Source: Sinisalibacter lacisalsi
GTDB taxonomy: Bacteria; Pseudomonadota; Alphaproteobacteria; Rhodobacterales; Rhodobacteraceae
NCBI RefSeq assembly: GCF_014640115.1
Contig: NZ_BMGI01000002.1
Span: 558,001 to 622,000, forward strand
Length of the DNA stretch: 64,000 nucleotides
Direction: 5' to 3'
The position numbers and the translations under genes were made by a program. How positions within the stretch are numbered: the first letter of the stretch is position 1; each line of letters begins with the position of its first letter. Shown here one piece after another: positions 56,398 through 64,000 of the stretch. The notes under the pieces are model-generated. The model saw nothing but the letters and a program-made list of their open reading frames with translations. It was not told the origin of the DNA and made no database searches.

Positions 56398-57024
56398 TCA
56401 GCCCTGCAGGAAATCGCGCGGGCGGGTCAGTTCCTGTCGGATCAGATCCTTGACCAGCGCAGTGATCTCGAGCCGCTGGTTCAGCCCCTGCGCCTCGTTT
56501 TCGAGCGCCTGCGCCGCGCTGATCCGGTGATCGAAGCCGATCCGGCGCGCCGGTTCGAGCAGCTCGCCGGTCTCGGCATCGCGCACCGCGACATACATCC
56601 AGACCTCGTGCTCGCCGCCGATCGAATAGCGGGTGCGCTTGGTCAGCGCGTGGAAGCGCGTCATCACCACGTCGAGCACCACATCGCGGCTGCCCTCCGT
56701 CGCGGCCACGCCCTCTTCGAGCGCCGCCGTCATCAACTCGCGCACCTGCGCGTGCCGGTCGCCCGCAGGGTCTTCCTGCCAGAGGATGTCGACGCGCGGC
56801 TTGATGCCGTTATCCTCCGAGGAGGTGAGCGTTTCGGGCACTTCGACCCGGACGTCCACCACGCGGTAGGACCGGTTCAGGGGCACCGACGGTTGGAACT
56901 CGCCATCCTTGGAACTCAGCAGCTCCGAGTTGGCCAGCGCGTTTCGGCTTACGATATCCCCCCCCGCACAGGCGGAGAGCAGGGCGGCGGCGGCCATCAT
57001 CAGGGTGGCGCGGAACAATGTCAT
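56398..57024 (-). CDS. Hypothetical lipoprotein (DUF6778-like)
   Basis: 208-residue protein with a lipoprotein signal: MTLFRATLMMAAAALLSACAG, lipobox LLSAC with Cys19. The body is mixed alpha/beta (VVDVRVEVPETLTSSEDNG, DVVLDVVMTRFHALTKRTRY, HEVWMYVAVRDAETG) and resembles a family conserved in Rhodobacteraceae. Likely outer-membrane or periplasm facing. Function unknown. Divergent from edd. Confidence 0.75.
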   Translation of the reverse strand: MTLFRATLMMAAAALLSACAGGDIVSRNALANSELLSSKDGEFQPSVPLNRSYRVVDVRVEVPETLTSSEDNGIKPRVDILWQEDPAGDRHAQVRELMTAALEEGVAATEGSRDVVLDVVMTRFHALTKRTRYSIGGEHEVWMYVAVRDAETGELLEPARRIGFDHRISAAQALENEAQGLNQRLEITALVKDLIRQELTRPRDFLQG

Positions 57025-57152
57025 GGTTTCCTCCAGCTACTTGTACGCATCTCGATGCCGGCGACTTTGTTGACCAAATGCGGCGGAACTGCGGAAAGCT
57101 GGCGGTATTGTCGCGGAAATCAGCCGAAGGCGGGTCGGGCGGGGTCGGGTAT

Positions 57153-57166
57153 TGTTAGCGCTAAAT
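57153..57166. promoter_or_regulatory. LacI-type operator upstream of edd
   Basis: TGTTAGCGCTAAAT holds the 10-bp palindrome TTAGCGCTAA (57155-57164), typical of LacI-family operators with a central CG. It lies 74 bases before the edd start. The same 10-mer is upstream of zwf at 63521. Confidence 0.72.
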
Positions 57167-57239
57167 CCCTGTGCTACCTCCCGGTCACCTGCCCGTGCAC
57201 GGTTTCGCACCCCCCGCATGTCGACGAAGGACCGCCCCG

Positions 57240-59045
57240 ATGACCCTCCATCCCGAGCTTGACCGCATCACCCAGCGCATCATCGCCCGTTCGCAGGACC
57301 GGCGCGCGCGCTATCTCGACCAGGTCGCGCGCGCCGCCGACGAAGGCCCGCGCCGGGCGCATCTGAGCTGCTCGAACCAGGCCCATGCCTATGCCGGCGC
57401 CGGCGACGACCAGGGCGCGCTGGCCACCGGCCGCGCCCCCAACATCGGCATCGTCACCGCCTATAACGACATGCTCTCGGCCCATGCGCCCTACAAGGAT
57501 TTCCCCGACCAGATCAAGGCGACCGCCCGCGCGGCAGGGGGCACGGCGCAGGTGGCGGGCGGGGTGCCGGCGATGTGCGACGGCGTCACCCAAGGCGAGG
57601 TGGGCATGGAACTCAGCCTTTTCTCGCGCGACGTGATCGCGCTCGCCGCCGGCGTGGCGCTCAGCCACAACACCTTCGACGCCGCGCTCTACCTCGGTAT
57701 CTGCGACAAGATCGTGCCGGGGCTGGTGATCGCCGCCGCCACCTTCGGCCATATCCCCGCCGTCTTCGTGCCCGCCGGGCCGATGACCTCCGGCATCTCG
57801 AACGACGAGAAGGCCAAGGTGCGCCAGCGCTTCGCCACCGGCGAGGCCAGCCGCGAGGAGCTGATGGCGTCGGAAATGGCGGCCTACCACGGGCCGGGCA
57901 CCTGCACCTTCTACGGCACCGCCAATTCCAACCAGATGCTGATGGAGTTCATGGGGCTGCACCTGCCCGGCGCGAGCTTCGTCAACCCCGGCACGCCGCT
58001 GCGCGAGGCGCTCACCGCCGAGGCCACGCACCGGGCGCTGTCGATCACCGCGCTCGGCAACGAATTCATCCCGGTGGCGGACGTGCTCGACGAGAAGGCC
58101 TTCGCCAACGGCATCGTCGGGCTGATGGCCACCGGTGGCTCGACCAACCTCGTGCTGCACCTCGTGGCGATGGCGCGCGCGGCGGGGGTGGAGCTGGCGC
58201 TCGAGGATTTCGCCGAGATCTCCGCAATCACGCCGCTGATGGCGCGGGTCTACCCCAACGGGCTGGCGGACGTGAACCACTTCCACGCCGCCGGCGGGCT
58301 TGGCTACATGATCGGCAACCTGCTCGACGCCGGGCTCCTGCACCCCGACACCAAGACCGTGGCGGGCGGCGGGCTGGCGGCCTACGCCACCGAGGCCAAG
58401 CTCGCCGGCGAGCGGGTCACCTGGGAGCCCGCCCCGCGCGACAGCCTCAACGACAAGATCCTGCGCCCCGCCGCCGATCCGTTCCAGCCCTCGGGCGGGC
58501 TGGTCCAGCTGTCGGGCAACCTCGGGCAAGGCGTGATCAAGGTGTCCGCCGTGGCACCTGAGCGGCACGTGATCGAGGCCCCGGCGCGGGTGTTCGACAA
58601 CCAGGAGGCGGTGAAGGCCGCGTTCCAGGCCGGCGAGTTCACCGGCGACGTGGTCGTGGTGGTGCGCTTCCAGGGGCCGAAGGCCAACGGCATGCCCGAG
58701 CTGCACGGGCTGACGCCCACGCTCTCGGTGCTGCAGGATCGCGGCCTGAAGGTGGCGCTGGTCACCGACGGGCGGATGTCGGGCGCCTCCGGCAAGGTGC
58801 CGGCCGCGATCCACGTCTCGCCCGAAGCCGCCAACGGCGGGCCGATCGCCAAGCTGCGTGACGGCGACCGCGTCCGGCTCGATGCCGAGGCGGGAACGCT
58901 GGAGGTGCTCGAAGCCGGCTTCGCCGAGCGCGCCGCCGTCAGCGCCGATCTGAGCGCCAACAGCGCCGGGATAGGGCGTGAATTGTTCGAGGTTTTCCGC
59001 CAGAATGTCGGTCTGTCCACGACCGGCGCCGCCGTCGTCGTCTAG
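57240..59045 (+). CDS. edd: 6-phosphogluconate dehydratase
   Basis: 601-residue iron-sulfur dehydratase of the Entner-Doudoroff pathway, making KDPG from 6-phosphogluconate. Cysteines for the cluster are in [16 protein letters not shown], and in [36 protein letters not shown] and [18 protein letters not shown] are family motifs. ATG 57240 fits homology. Ten bases separate it from eda. Confidence 0.95.
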   Translation: MTLHPELDRITQRIIARSQDRRARYLDQVARAADEGPRRAHLSCSNQAHAYAGAGDDQGALATGRAPNIGIVTAYNDMLSAHAPYKDFPDQIKATARAAGGTAQVAGGVPAMCDGVTQGEVGMELSLFSRDVIALAAGVALSHNTFDAALYLGICDKIVPGLVIAAATFGHIPAVFVPAGPMTSGISNDEKAKVRQRFATGEASREELMASEMAAYHGPGTCTFYGTANSNQMLMEFMGLHLPGASFVNPGTPLREALTAEATHRALSITALGNEFIPVADVLDEKAFANGIVGLMATGGSTNLVLHLVAMARAAGVELALEDFAEISAITPLMARVYPNGLADVNHFHAAGGLGYMIGNLLDAGLLHPDTKTVAGGGLAAYATEAKLAGERVTWEPAPRDSLNDKILRPAADPFQPSGGLVQLSGNLGQGVIKVSAVAPERHVIEAPARVFDNQEAVKAAFQAGEFTGDVVVVVRFQGPKANGMPELHGLTPTLSVLQDRGLKVALVTDGRMSGASGKVPAAIHVSPEAANGGPIAKLRDGDRVRLDAEAGTLEVLEAGFAERAAVSADLSANSAGIGRELFEVFRQNVGLSTTGAAVVV

Positions 59046-59055
59046 GGAGCACCGC

Positions 59056-59700
59056 ATGACACCGCAAGAAGCCAGCCGGAAAACCGAAGAGATCTGCCGC
59101 CTCGCCCCGATCGTGCCGGTGCTGGTGGTCGACGACGTGGCCCATGCCGCGCCGCTCGCGCGCGCCCTCGTGGCCGGCGGGCTGCCGGCGCTGGAAGTGA
59201 CCCTGCGCACCGCCGCCGCCCTCGACGTGATCGCCGCGATGGCGGAGGTTCCGGGCGGCGTGGTCGGCGCGGGCACCCTGCTCACCCCCGACGACGTGAA
59301 GGCCGCCAAGGCCGCCGGCGCGCGCTTCGGCGTCTCGCCGGGCGCGACCGACGCGCTGCTCGATGCCGCCGAGGCGGAAGATCTGCCGCTGTTGCCCGGT
59401 GCCGCCACCGCCTCGGAAGCGATGCGGCTGTTCGAGCGCGGCTATTCGGTGATGAAGTTCTTCCCCGCCGAGGCCGCCGGCGGCGCCGCCTTCCTCAAGT
59501 CGCTCGCCTCGCCGCTGCCCGCGATCCGGTTCTGCCCCACCGGGGGCGTCAGCCCGGCCAACGCCGAAGACTACCTGTCGCTGCCCAACGTGCTGTGCGC
59601 CGGCGGCAGCTGGGTGGCGCCGAAACCGGCGATGCTGGCGGGCGACTGGGACGGGATCGAGGCGCTGGCGCGCGAGGCCGCCGGGCTCGGACGCGGCTGA
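59056..59700 (+). CDS. eda: KDPG aldolase (2-dehydro-3-deoxyphosphogluconate aldolase)
   Basis: 214-residue TIM-barrel aldolase splitting KDPG into pyruvate and glyceraldehyde 3-phosphate. IVPVLVVDD, catalytic Glu in LPALEVTLRT, VGAGTLLTPDD, the Schiff-base Lys in SVMKFFPAEAAGG and RFCPTGGVSPANAEDYL are intact. ATG follows TAGGGAGC. Co-transcribed with edd. Confidence 0.96.
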   Translation: MTPQEASRKTEEICRLAPIVPVLVVDDVAHAAPLARALVAGGLPALEVTLRTAAALDVIAAMAEVPGGVVGAGTLLTPDDVKAAKAAGARFGVSPGATDALLDAAEAEDLPLLPGAATASEAMRLFERGYSVMKFFPAEAAGGAAFLKSLASPLPAIRFCPTGGVSPANAEDYLSLPNVLCAGGSWVAPKPAMLAGDWDGIEALAREAAGLGRG

Positions 59701-59716
59701 GGCGCGCGCGGCCGCG

Positions 59717-61333
59717 TCAGCCGTCTTCGCCGCGCAGGTAGGCCACCAGTTGCGCCGTCGAGCCGTCCTTGCCCTCGGTGCCGGCTTCGCCCGCGACGAT
59801 CGGCTCCAGCGCCTGGGCCAGCACCTTGCCCAGTTCCACCCCCCATTGATCGAAGGAGTTGATCCCGAGGATCACCCCCTCGACGAACACCCGGTGCTCG
59901 TAGAGCGCGATGATCTGGCCGAGCACGAAGGGCGTGAGGCGCCGGTAGGCGAGCGTGGTCGAGGGCCGGTTGCCGGGAAACACCCGGTGGCGGGCCTGGC
60001 GCTCCAGTTCGTCGCCGGAATATCCCGCCTCCGCCATCATCTCGCGCGCCTCGTCCAGCCCGCGCCCCTTCATCAGCGCCTCCGATTGCGCGAGGCAATT
60101 GGCTACCAGCAGCCGGTGCTGGTGCGCCAGGTCCGGCTCGTGCCCCTCGGCGCCCACCATGAACTCGCAGGGCACCACCTGCGTGCCCTGGTGGATGAGT
60201 TGGTAGAAAGCGTGCTGGCCATTGGTGCCGGGCTCGCCCCAGACCACCGGGCCGGAGGGCACTTCCAGCGGCGCGCCATCCATGCCCACGCGCTTGCCGT
60301 TGCTCTCCATCTCCAGTTGCTGCAGGTAGGCCGGCAGCCGGGCGAGGCGCTGCTCGTAGGGCAGCACCGCGCGGGTGGGATAGCCGCAGACCTGCGCGTG
60401 CCAGATCCCGGTGAGCGCCAGCATCACCGCGAGGTTGTCGGCGCCCTCGGCCTGCTGGAAATGAAGGTCCATCGCGTGGCCGCCGGCGAGCATCTCGCGA
60501 AAATGCTTCGGCCCCACCGCGATCATCAGGCCAAGCCCGATCGGCCCCCAGAGCGAATAGCGCCCGCCGACCCAGTCCTCGAAGCCGAACACGCGCGAGG
60601 GGTCGATCCCCCAGTCGCCGGTCTTGTCGGTGGCCGAGGACAGCGCGGCGAAATGGCGGCTGGCGGCCTCGGCGCCCACCCCGCGCACCAGCCAGTCGCG
60701 GGCGGTGGCGGCGTTGGTCATGGTTTCGATGGTGGTGAAGGTCTTGGAGGCGATGATCACCAGGGTCGTCGCCGGCTCGATCCCGTCGAGCACGTCGCGG
60801 ATATGCGCGCCATCGACGTTCGACACATAATGCAGCCGCGGCCCGTCGTGATACGGCGCCAGCGCCAGCGTCGCCATCGCCGGGCCGAGATCGGAGCCGC
60901 CGATACCGATGTTCACGATATCGGTGAACCGGCCGCCGCCGGGCGGGCGCACCCGGCCCGAGCGCAAACCTTCCGCGAAATCCTCCATCCGCGCGAGGGT
61001 TGCGTGCACGCCGGGCAGCACGTCGACGCCATCCACTTCGACCGGGCCCGGCCCGGGGTGGCGGAGCGCGGTATGCAGCACGGCGCGGTTCTCGGTCTCG
61101 TTGATCTTCTCGCCGGCGAACATCATCGCGCGCCGCGCCGCCACCCCGGCCTCCTCGGCCAGCGTCAGCAGCAGCGCGCGCGCCTCGGCGTCGATCAAAG
61201 TCTTGGAGTAGTCGAACAACAGCCCGTCGGCGCGCACCGAGAACTCGCCGGCCCGGCGCGGGTCATCGAACAGCGTTTCGATGCGCATGTCTCCCTGCGC
61301 GGCGCGATGCGCCTTGAGGTCGGCCCAAACCAT
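59717..61333 (-). CDS. pgi: Glucose-6-phosphate isomerase
   Basis: 538-residue enzyme linking fructose 6-phosphate and glucose 6-phosphate. [59 protein letters not shown] and the Lys in [11 protein letters not shown] are active-site strands. ATG 61333 ([11 protein letters not shown]) is set by homology. It is third after zwf and pgl on the minus strand, 19 bases from pgl, so a zwf-pgl-pgi operon is likely. Convergent with eda. Confidence 0.95.
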   Translation of the reverse strand: MVWADLKAHRAAQGDMRIETLFDDPRRAGEFSVRADGLLFDYSKTLIDAEARALLLTLAEEAGVAARRAMMFAGEKINETENRAVLHTALRHPGPGPVEVDGVDVLPGVHATLARMEDFAEGLRSGRVRPPGGGRFTDIVNIGIGGSDLGPAMATLALAPYHDGPRLHYVSNVDGAHIRDVLDGIEPATTLVIIASKTFTTIETMTNAATARDWLVRGVGAEAASRHFAALSSATDKTGDWGIDPSRVFGFEDWVGGRYSLWGPIGLGLMIAVGPKHFREMLAGGHAMDLHFQQAEGADNLAVMLALTGIWHAQVCGYPTRAVLPYEQRLARLPAYLQQLEMESNGKRVGMDGAPLEVPSGPVVWGEPGTNGQHAFYQLIHQGTQVVPCEFMVGAEGHEPDLAHQHRLLVANCLAQSEALMKGRGLDEAREMMAEAGYSGDELERQARHRVFPGNRPSTTLAYRRLTPFVLGQIIALYEHRVFVEGVILGINSFDQWGVELGKVLAQALEPIVAGEAGTEGKDGSTAQLVAYLRGEDG

Positions 61334-61352
61334 GAAACCTGTCTCCCGCGTC

Positions 61353-62030
61353 TCAGCTTTCCGCCCAGTGCACCGTGAGCCCGTCGAGCACCGCCGCCAC
61401 GGGGGCTTCGGTGGGATCACCGAGCGCCTGCGCCCGCTCCAGCGCCGCGCGCTTGGCCGGCCCGACGATGACGAGATGACGGTTCATCGCGCCGTTGATC
61501 ATCTCGGCCGAAAGCGAAACCCGCGGCTCGCCGGCATCGGGCGCGTCCATCGAGACAAGGCCGGGGGCATTCGGGCGCAACGCCTTTTCAAGATTTTCGG
61601 CGCCGGGGAACAGGCTCGCCGTGTGCATGTCTTCGCCCATGCCGAGCAACACCACGGTGAGCGGCGCCAGCGCCTCGACTTGCGATGCCACATACGCCAG
61701 ATCGGGATCGGGCGCCTCGCCACCGGTGTAGAACGGCACGAAGTTCGCCGCCGCCGCCTTGTCCACGAAAAGCCGTTCGCGCAGCAGCCGGGCGTTCGAG
61801 CGCGGGCTGGTTTCGGGCACCCAGCGCTCGTCGGTGAGCAGCACGTCGACGCGCTCCCAATCCAGCGAGATCGCCGAGAGCACGTCGAACAGCGGCCCCG
61901 GCGTGGTGCCGCCCGGCACCGCGAGCGAGGCGCGCTCGCCGGTGACGAGAACGCCGTTCAACGCGCCGGCAATCTCGTCGGCGAGCCCGAGCCACAGCAT
62001 GTCGCTGTCGGTATATTCAACGAATTTCAT
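61353..62030 (-). CDS. pgl: 6-phosphogluconolactonase
   Basis: 225-residue DevB/SOL-type lactonase hydrolysing 6-phosphogluconolactone. [33 protein letters not shown] and [16 protein letters not shown] are characteristic. ATG 62030 overlaps the zwf stop (ATGA), so the two are coupled. An open extension upstream of this ATG is a shadow of zwf. Confidence 0.94.
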   Translation of the reverse strand: MKFVEYTDSDMLWLGLADEIAGALNGVLVTGERASLAVPGGTTPGPLFDVLSAISLDWERVDVLLTDERWVPETSPRSNARLLRERLFVDKAAAANFVPFYTGGEAPDPDLAYVASQVEALAPLTVVLLGMGEDMHTASLFPGAENLEKALRPNAPGLVSMDAPDAGEPRVSLSAEMINGAMNRHLVIVGPAKRAALERAQALGDPTEAPVAAVLDGLTVHWAES

Positions 62031-63481
62031 GAGCCAATCTCCCTCCAGCGGCGGCCATCCCTGTGCATCAGGATAAGCGCCTCCTCCGGCCCCGTCGACC
62101 CGGCTTCGTAAGAGATCGGCTTCTCTTCGCGCGCATCCCATGCGGCGATCACCGGATCGGTCCAGGCCCAGGCCGCCTCGACCTCGTCGCCGCGCATGAA
62201 CAGCGTCTGGTTGCCGCGGATCACATCCATGATCAGCCGCTCGTAGGCGTCGGGCACGTCGGCGGCCTCCTCGCCGAGCGCCTCGGCGAAGGTCATGTCG
62301 AGCGGCACGTCGATCAGCCGCATACCCCCCGGGCCGGGCTCCTTGATCGTCACCGTCAGGTCCATCCCCTCGTTCGGCTGAAGCCTGATGGTGAGCTCGT
62401 TGGCGCTCTGGCCGGTGTCTTCCTCGAAGATCGAATGCGGCGGCTCCTTGAAGCGCACCACGATCTCGCTCACCCGCGCCTTCATCCGCTTGCCGGTGCG
62501 CAGGTAGAACGGCGTGCCGTTCCAGCGCCAGTTCGACACGTGCAGCTTCATCGCGATGAAGCTCTCGGTACGGCTGGCGGGGTTCTCGGCATCGTCGCGG
62601 TAGGAGGGTGTATCGGCCCCGGCGCGGTATTGCCCGCGCACCACGTCGCCCGGCTCCACCGGGTCGAGCGCGCGGATCACCTTGAGCTTCTCGTCGCGCA
62701 CCGCGTCGGGATCGAACTTCGCCGGCGGCTCCATCGCGATCAGGCACAGAAGTTGCATCAGGTGGTTCTGCACCATGTCCCGCATCGCGCCCGACTTGTC
62801 GTAATAGGCGCCGCGCCCGCCCACGCCGACGGTCTCGGCCACGGTGATCTGGACATGGTCGATATACTGGTTGCGCCACAGCGGCTCGAACAGCAGGTTG
62901 CCGAAGCGCACTGCCATGAGGTTCTGCACCGTCTCCTTGCCGAGGTAATGGTCGATCCGGTAGATCTGCTGTTCGTCGAAATGCCGCGCCAGCATCGCGT
63001 TCAGGTCACGCGCCGAGGCGAGGTCGTGGCCGAAGGGCTTTTCCACCACGATCCGCGCCTCCGGCCCGGCGATCTTGTGCTTGTGCAGCCGCTTGGCGAG
63101 ATCGCCGAACAGCGCCGGGGCAACCGAGAAATAGAACGCCTGGACCACGCCCGCGCGCATCTTCTGCGACAGGTCGGGCCAGCCATGGGTGCCGGTCGCG
63201 TCGATGCCGACGTAATCGAGCCGGGCGAGGAAGGCTTCGACGCTTTCGGCATCGCGCTTCGAGGCAGGCAGAACCTCGTTCAGCGCGTCGGCAACCTGCG
63301 CGCGGTAGGCCTCGGCCGACATGTCGGAGCGCGCCGCGCCGACGATTCGCGCGTCGTCGGGAATCTGGCCGTCGCGAAAGCGCCGGTAGAGTCCGGGCAG
63401 GATCTTGCGCCGGGCAAGGTCGCCGGTGCCGCCGAAGATCACCAGATCGAACGCCTCCACCGGGATGACACGCGAAACCAT
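62027..63481 (-). CDS. zwf: Glucose-6-phosphate 1-dehydrogenase
   Basis: 484-residue enzyme making 6-phosphogluconolactone and NADPH or NADH. FDLVIFGGTGDLARRK is the nucleotide-binding loop, RIDHYLGKETVQN the active-site motif, and VVEKPFGHDLASAR is also conserved. It starts at ATG 63481 with GGAG nearby. First gene of zwf-pgl-pgi, with two LacI-type sites upstream. Confidence 0.96.
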   Translation of the reverse strand: MVSRVIPVEAFDLVIFGGTGDLARRKILPGLYRRFRDGQIPDDARIVGAARSDMSAEAYRAQVADALNEVLPASKRDAESVEAFLARLDYVGIDATGTHGWPDLSQKMRAGVVQAFYFSVAPALFGDLAKRLHKHKIAGPEARIVVEKPFGHDLASARDLNAMLARHFDEQQIYRIDHYLGKETVQNLMAVRFGNLLFEPLWRNQYIDHVQITVAETVGVGGRGAYYDKSGAMRDMVQNHLMQLLCLIAMEPPAKFDPDAVRDEKLKVIRALDPVEPGDVVRGQYRAGADTPSYRDDAENPASRTESFIAMKLHVSNWRWNGTPFYLRTGKRMKARVSEIVVRFKEPPHSIFEEDTGQSANELTIRLQPNEGMDLTVTIKEPGPGGMRLIDVPLDMTFAEALGEEAADVPDAYERLIMDVIRGNQTLFMRGDEVEAAWAWTDPVIAAWDAREEKPISYEAGSTGPEEALILMHRDGRRWREIGS

Positions 63482-63501
63482 GGCTCTGCTCCATTCTTGG
63501 G

Positions 63502-63531
63502 TTAACGCTGAATTCTCGGGTTAGCGCTAAC
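63502..63531. promoter_or_regulatory. Tandem LacI-type operators upstream of zwf
   Basis: A perfect palindrome GTTAGCGCTAAC covers 63520-63531 with core TTAGCGCTAA (63521-63530), and a degenerate copy TTAACGCTGA is at 63502-63511. The centres are 19 bases apart, close to two helical turns. They lie 20-50 bases upstream of the zwf start and share the core with the edd site. Confidence 0.75.
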
Positions 63532-63625
63532 GAAAAGCGCCGCGCCCGTCTGTTACGTTGTCCCGCGCGCCCTGTCTAGCACCGCCATGTAACGGCGCAA
63601 CCCCGGGCGGCATTTGCGCAACGGC

Positions 63626-63937
63626 TCAGGCGTCGGGGCCGAACCCGTCGATGCCGTGCCGCCGGGCAAACCATGCGAACAGCGGCATCTCGATCGCCAG
63701 CATGGTGATGAGCGAGAACCAGAACCAGTTGAGGTTGACGAAGACGAGCGAAAACCGCGCGCCCGTGCCCCAGAAGAGCGCGCCAGCGAGGCCGAGCGCG
63801 AGCCCCGATACCGCGAGATCGGCCCGCATGATCCTGACGGCCGTGAGCGGACGCATGGTGGGATAGATCCCGAGGTAGGCCACCAGCAGGATCGCGGCGT
63901 TGATGATCAGGATCTGGGCTTCCGGCGGCAGGGTCAT
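63626..63937 (-). CDS. Small membrane protein of unknown function
   Basis: 103-residue protein with three hydrophobic helices (AQILIINAAILLVAYLGIY; LAVSGLALGLAGALF; FWFSLITMLAIEMPLFAWF). No motif is recognised. ATG 63937 (MTLPPEAQ) follows GGAAGCC. It is upstream of zwf on the same strand, but the operators in the 144-base gap suggest separate transcription. Confidence 0.6.
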   Translation of the reverse strand: MTLPPEAQILIINAAILLVAYLGIYPTMRPLTAVRIMRADLAVSGLALGLAGALFWGTGARFSLVFVNLNWFWFSLITMLAIEMPLFAWFARRHGIDGFGPDA

Positions 63938-64000
63938 GGCTTCCTCGTGACGGGTGGCGCGCCCGCCCCTTGCCACGGCGCGCGTGGCGTGTTCAACCCC

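Overview
The window is about 68-70% GC and packed with short-gap or overlapping genes. The gene set points to an alphaproteobacterium of the Rhodobacteraceae: an SqrR/BigR sulfide regulon, a GAAC-N7-GAAC LexA box, the moaC-moeA-lexA-comEC-gltX-gltA order, and Entner-Doudoroff sugar catabolism. No rRNA, tRNA, CRISPR array, transposase or prophage gene was recognised. The genus cannot be named from this sequence.

Layout. 0-3.5 kb: partial dusA and a large CPA1 antiporter with a cyclic-nucleotide-binding tail. 3.5-6.5 kb: a persulfide detoxification operon (YeeE/YedE pair, metallo-beta-lactamase-fold hydrolase, DUF442 phosphatase-like protein) facing its SqrR-type repressor. 6.5-10.4 kb: flavin reductase, a low-GC secreted protein, a glycosyltransferase-like protein, a VOC protein and O-acetylhomoserine sulfhydrylase. 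10.7-12.8 kb: flavocytochrome c sulfide dehydrogenase (fccA-fccB). 13-21 kb: YibQ-like protein, trpG-trpD, aminotransferase, PpiD-like chaperone, trpE. 21-28 kb: EamA exporter, PhzF, DUF1697, and ynjF plus the YnjBCD ABC transporter. 28-33 kb: a cobalamin riboswitch before an orphan small gene, a NikR-like regulator and the nikKMLQO nickel ECF transporter. 33-39 kb: GST, SDR, and an arsenic operon (arsR-arsC fusion, GAPDH, arsJ, acr3). 39-44 kb: SulP transporter with structured leader, UspA, OsmC, EamA, enolase. 44-45 kb: a low-GC SGNH-hydrolase gene behind a ten-G run. 45-54.5 kb: trpC-moaC-moeA, lexA, comEC, gltX, gltA, M48 protease. 54.5-57 kb: PIN-domain gene, rlmI, lipoprotein. 57-64 kb: edd-eda, pgi, and zwf-pgl, with matching LacI-type operators before edd and zwf.

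How the parts work together. Sulfide and persulfide are sensed by SqrR and handled by the 3.5-6 kb operon, with sulfide oxidation by FccAB. Glucose 6-phosphate is routed through zwf-pgl-pgi and edd-eda to pyruvate under a likely shared LacI-family repressor. trp genes are present but split in two by about 29 kb of transport, metal and arsenic genes.

Most unusual points. The NikR-like regulator has all four canonical nickel ligands replaced, yet keeps a perfect GTATGA-N16-TCATAC operator and has gained a His-rich tail. A cobalamin riboswitch precedes an unrecognised 99-residue protein. Two intergenic arrays each hold three 18-19 bp palindromes at a 23-24 bp period. Two further dispersed hairpin repeat families sit at gene 3' ends.
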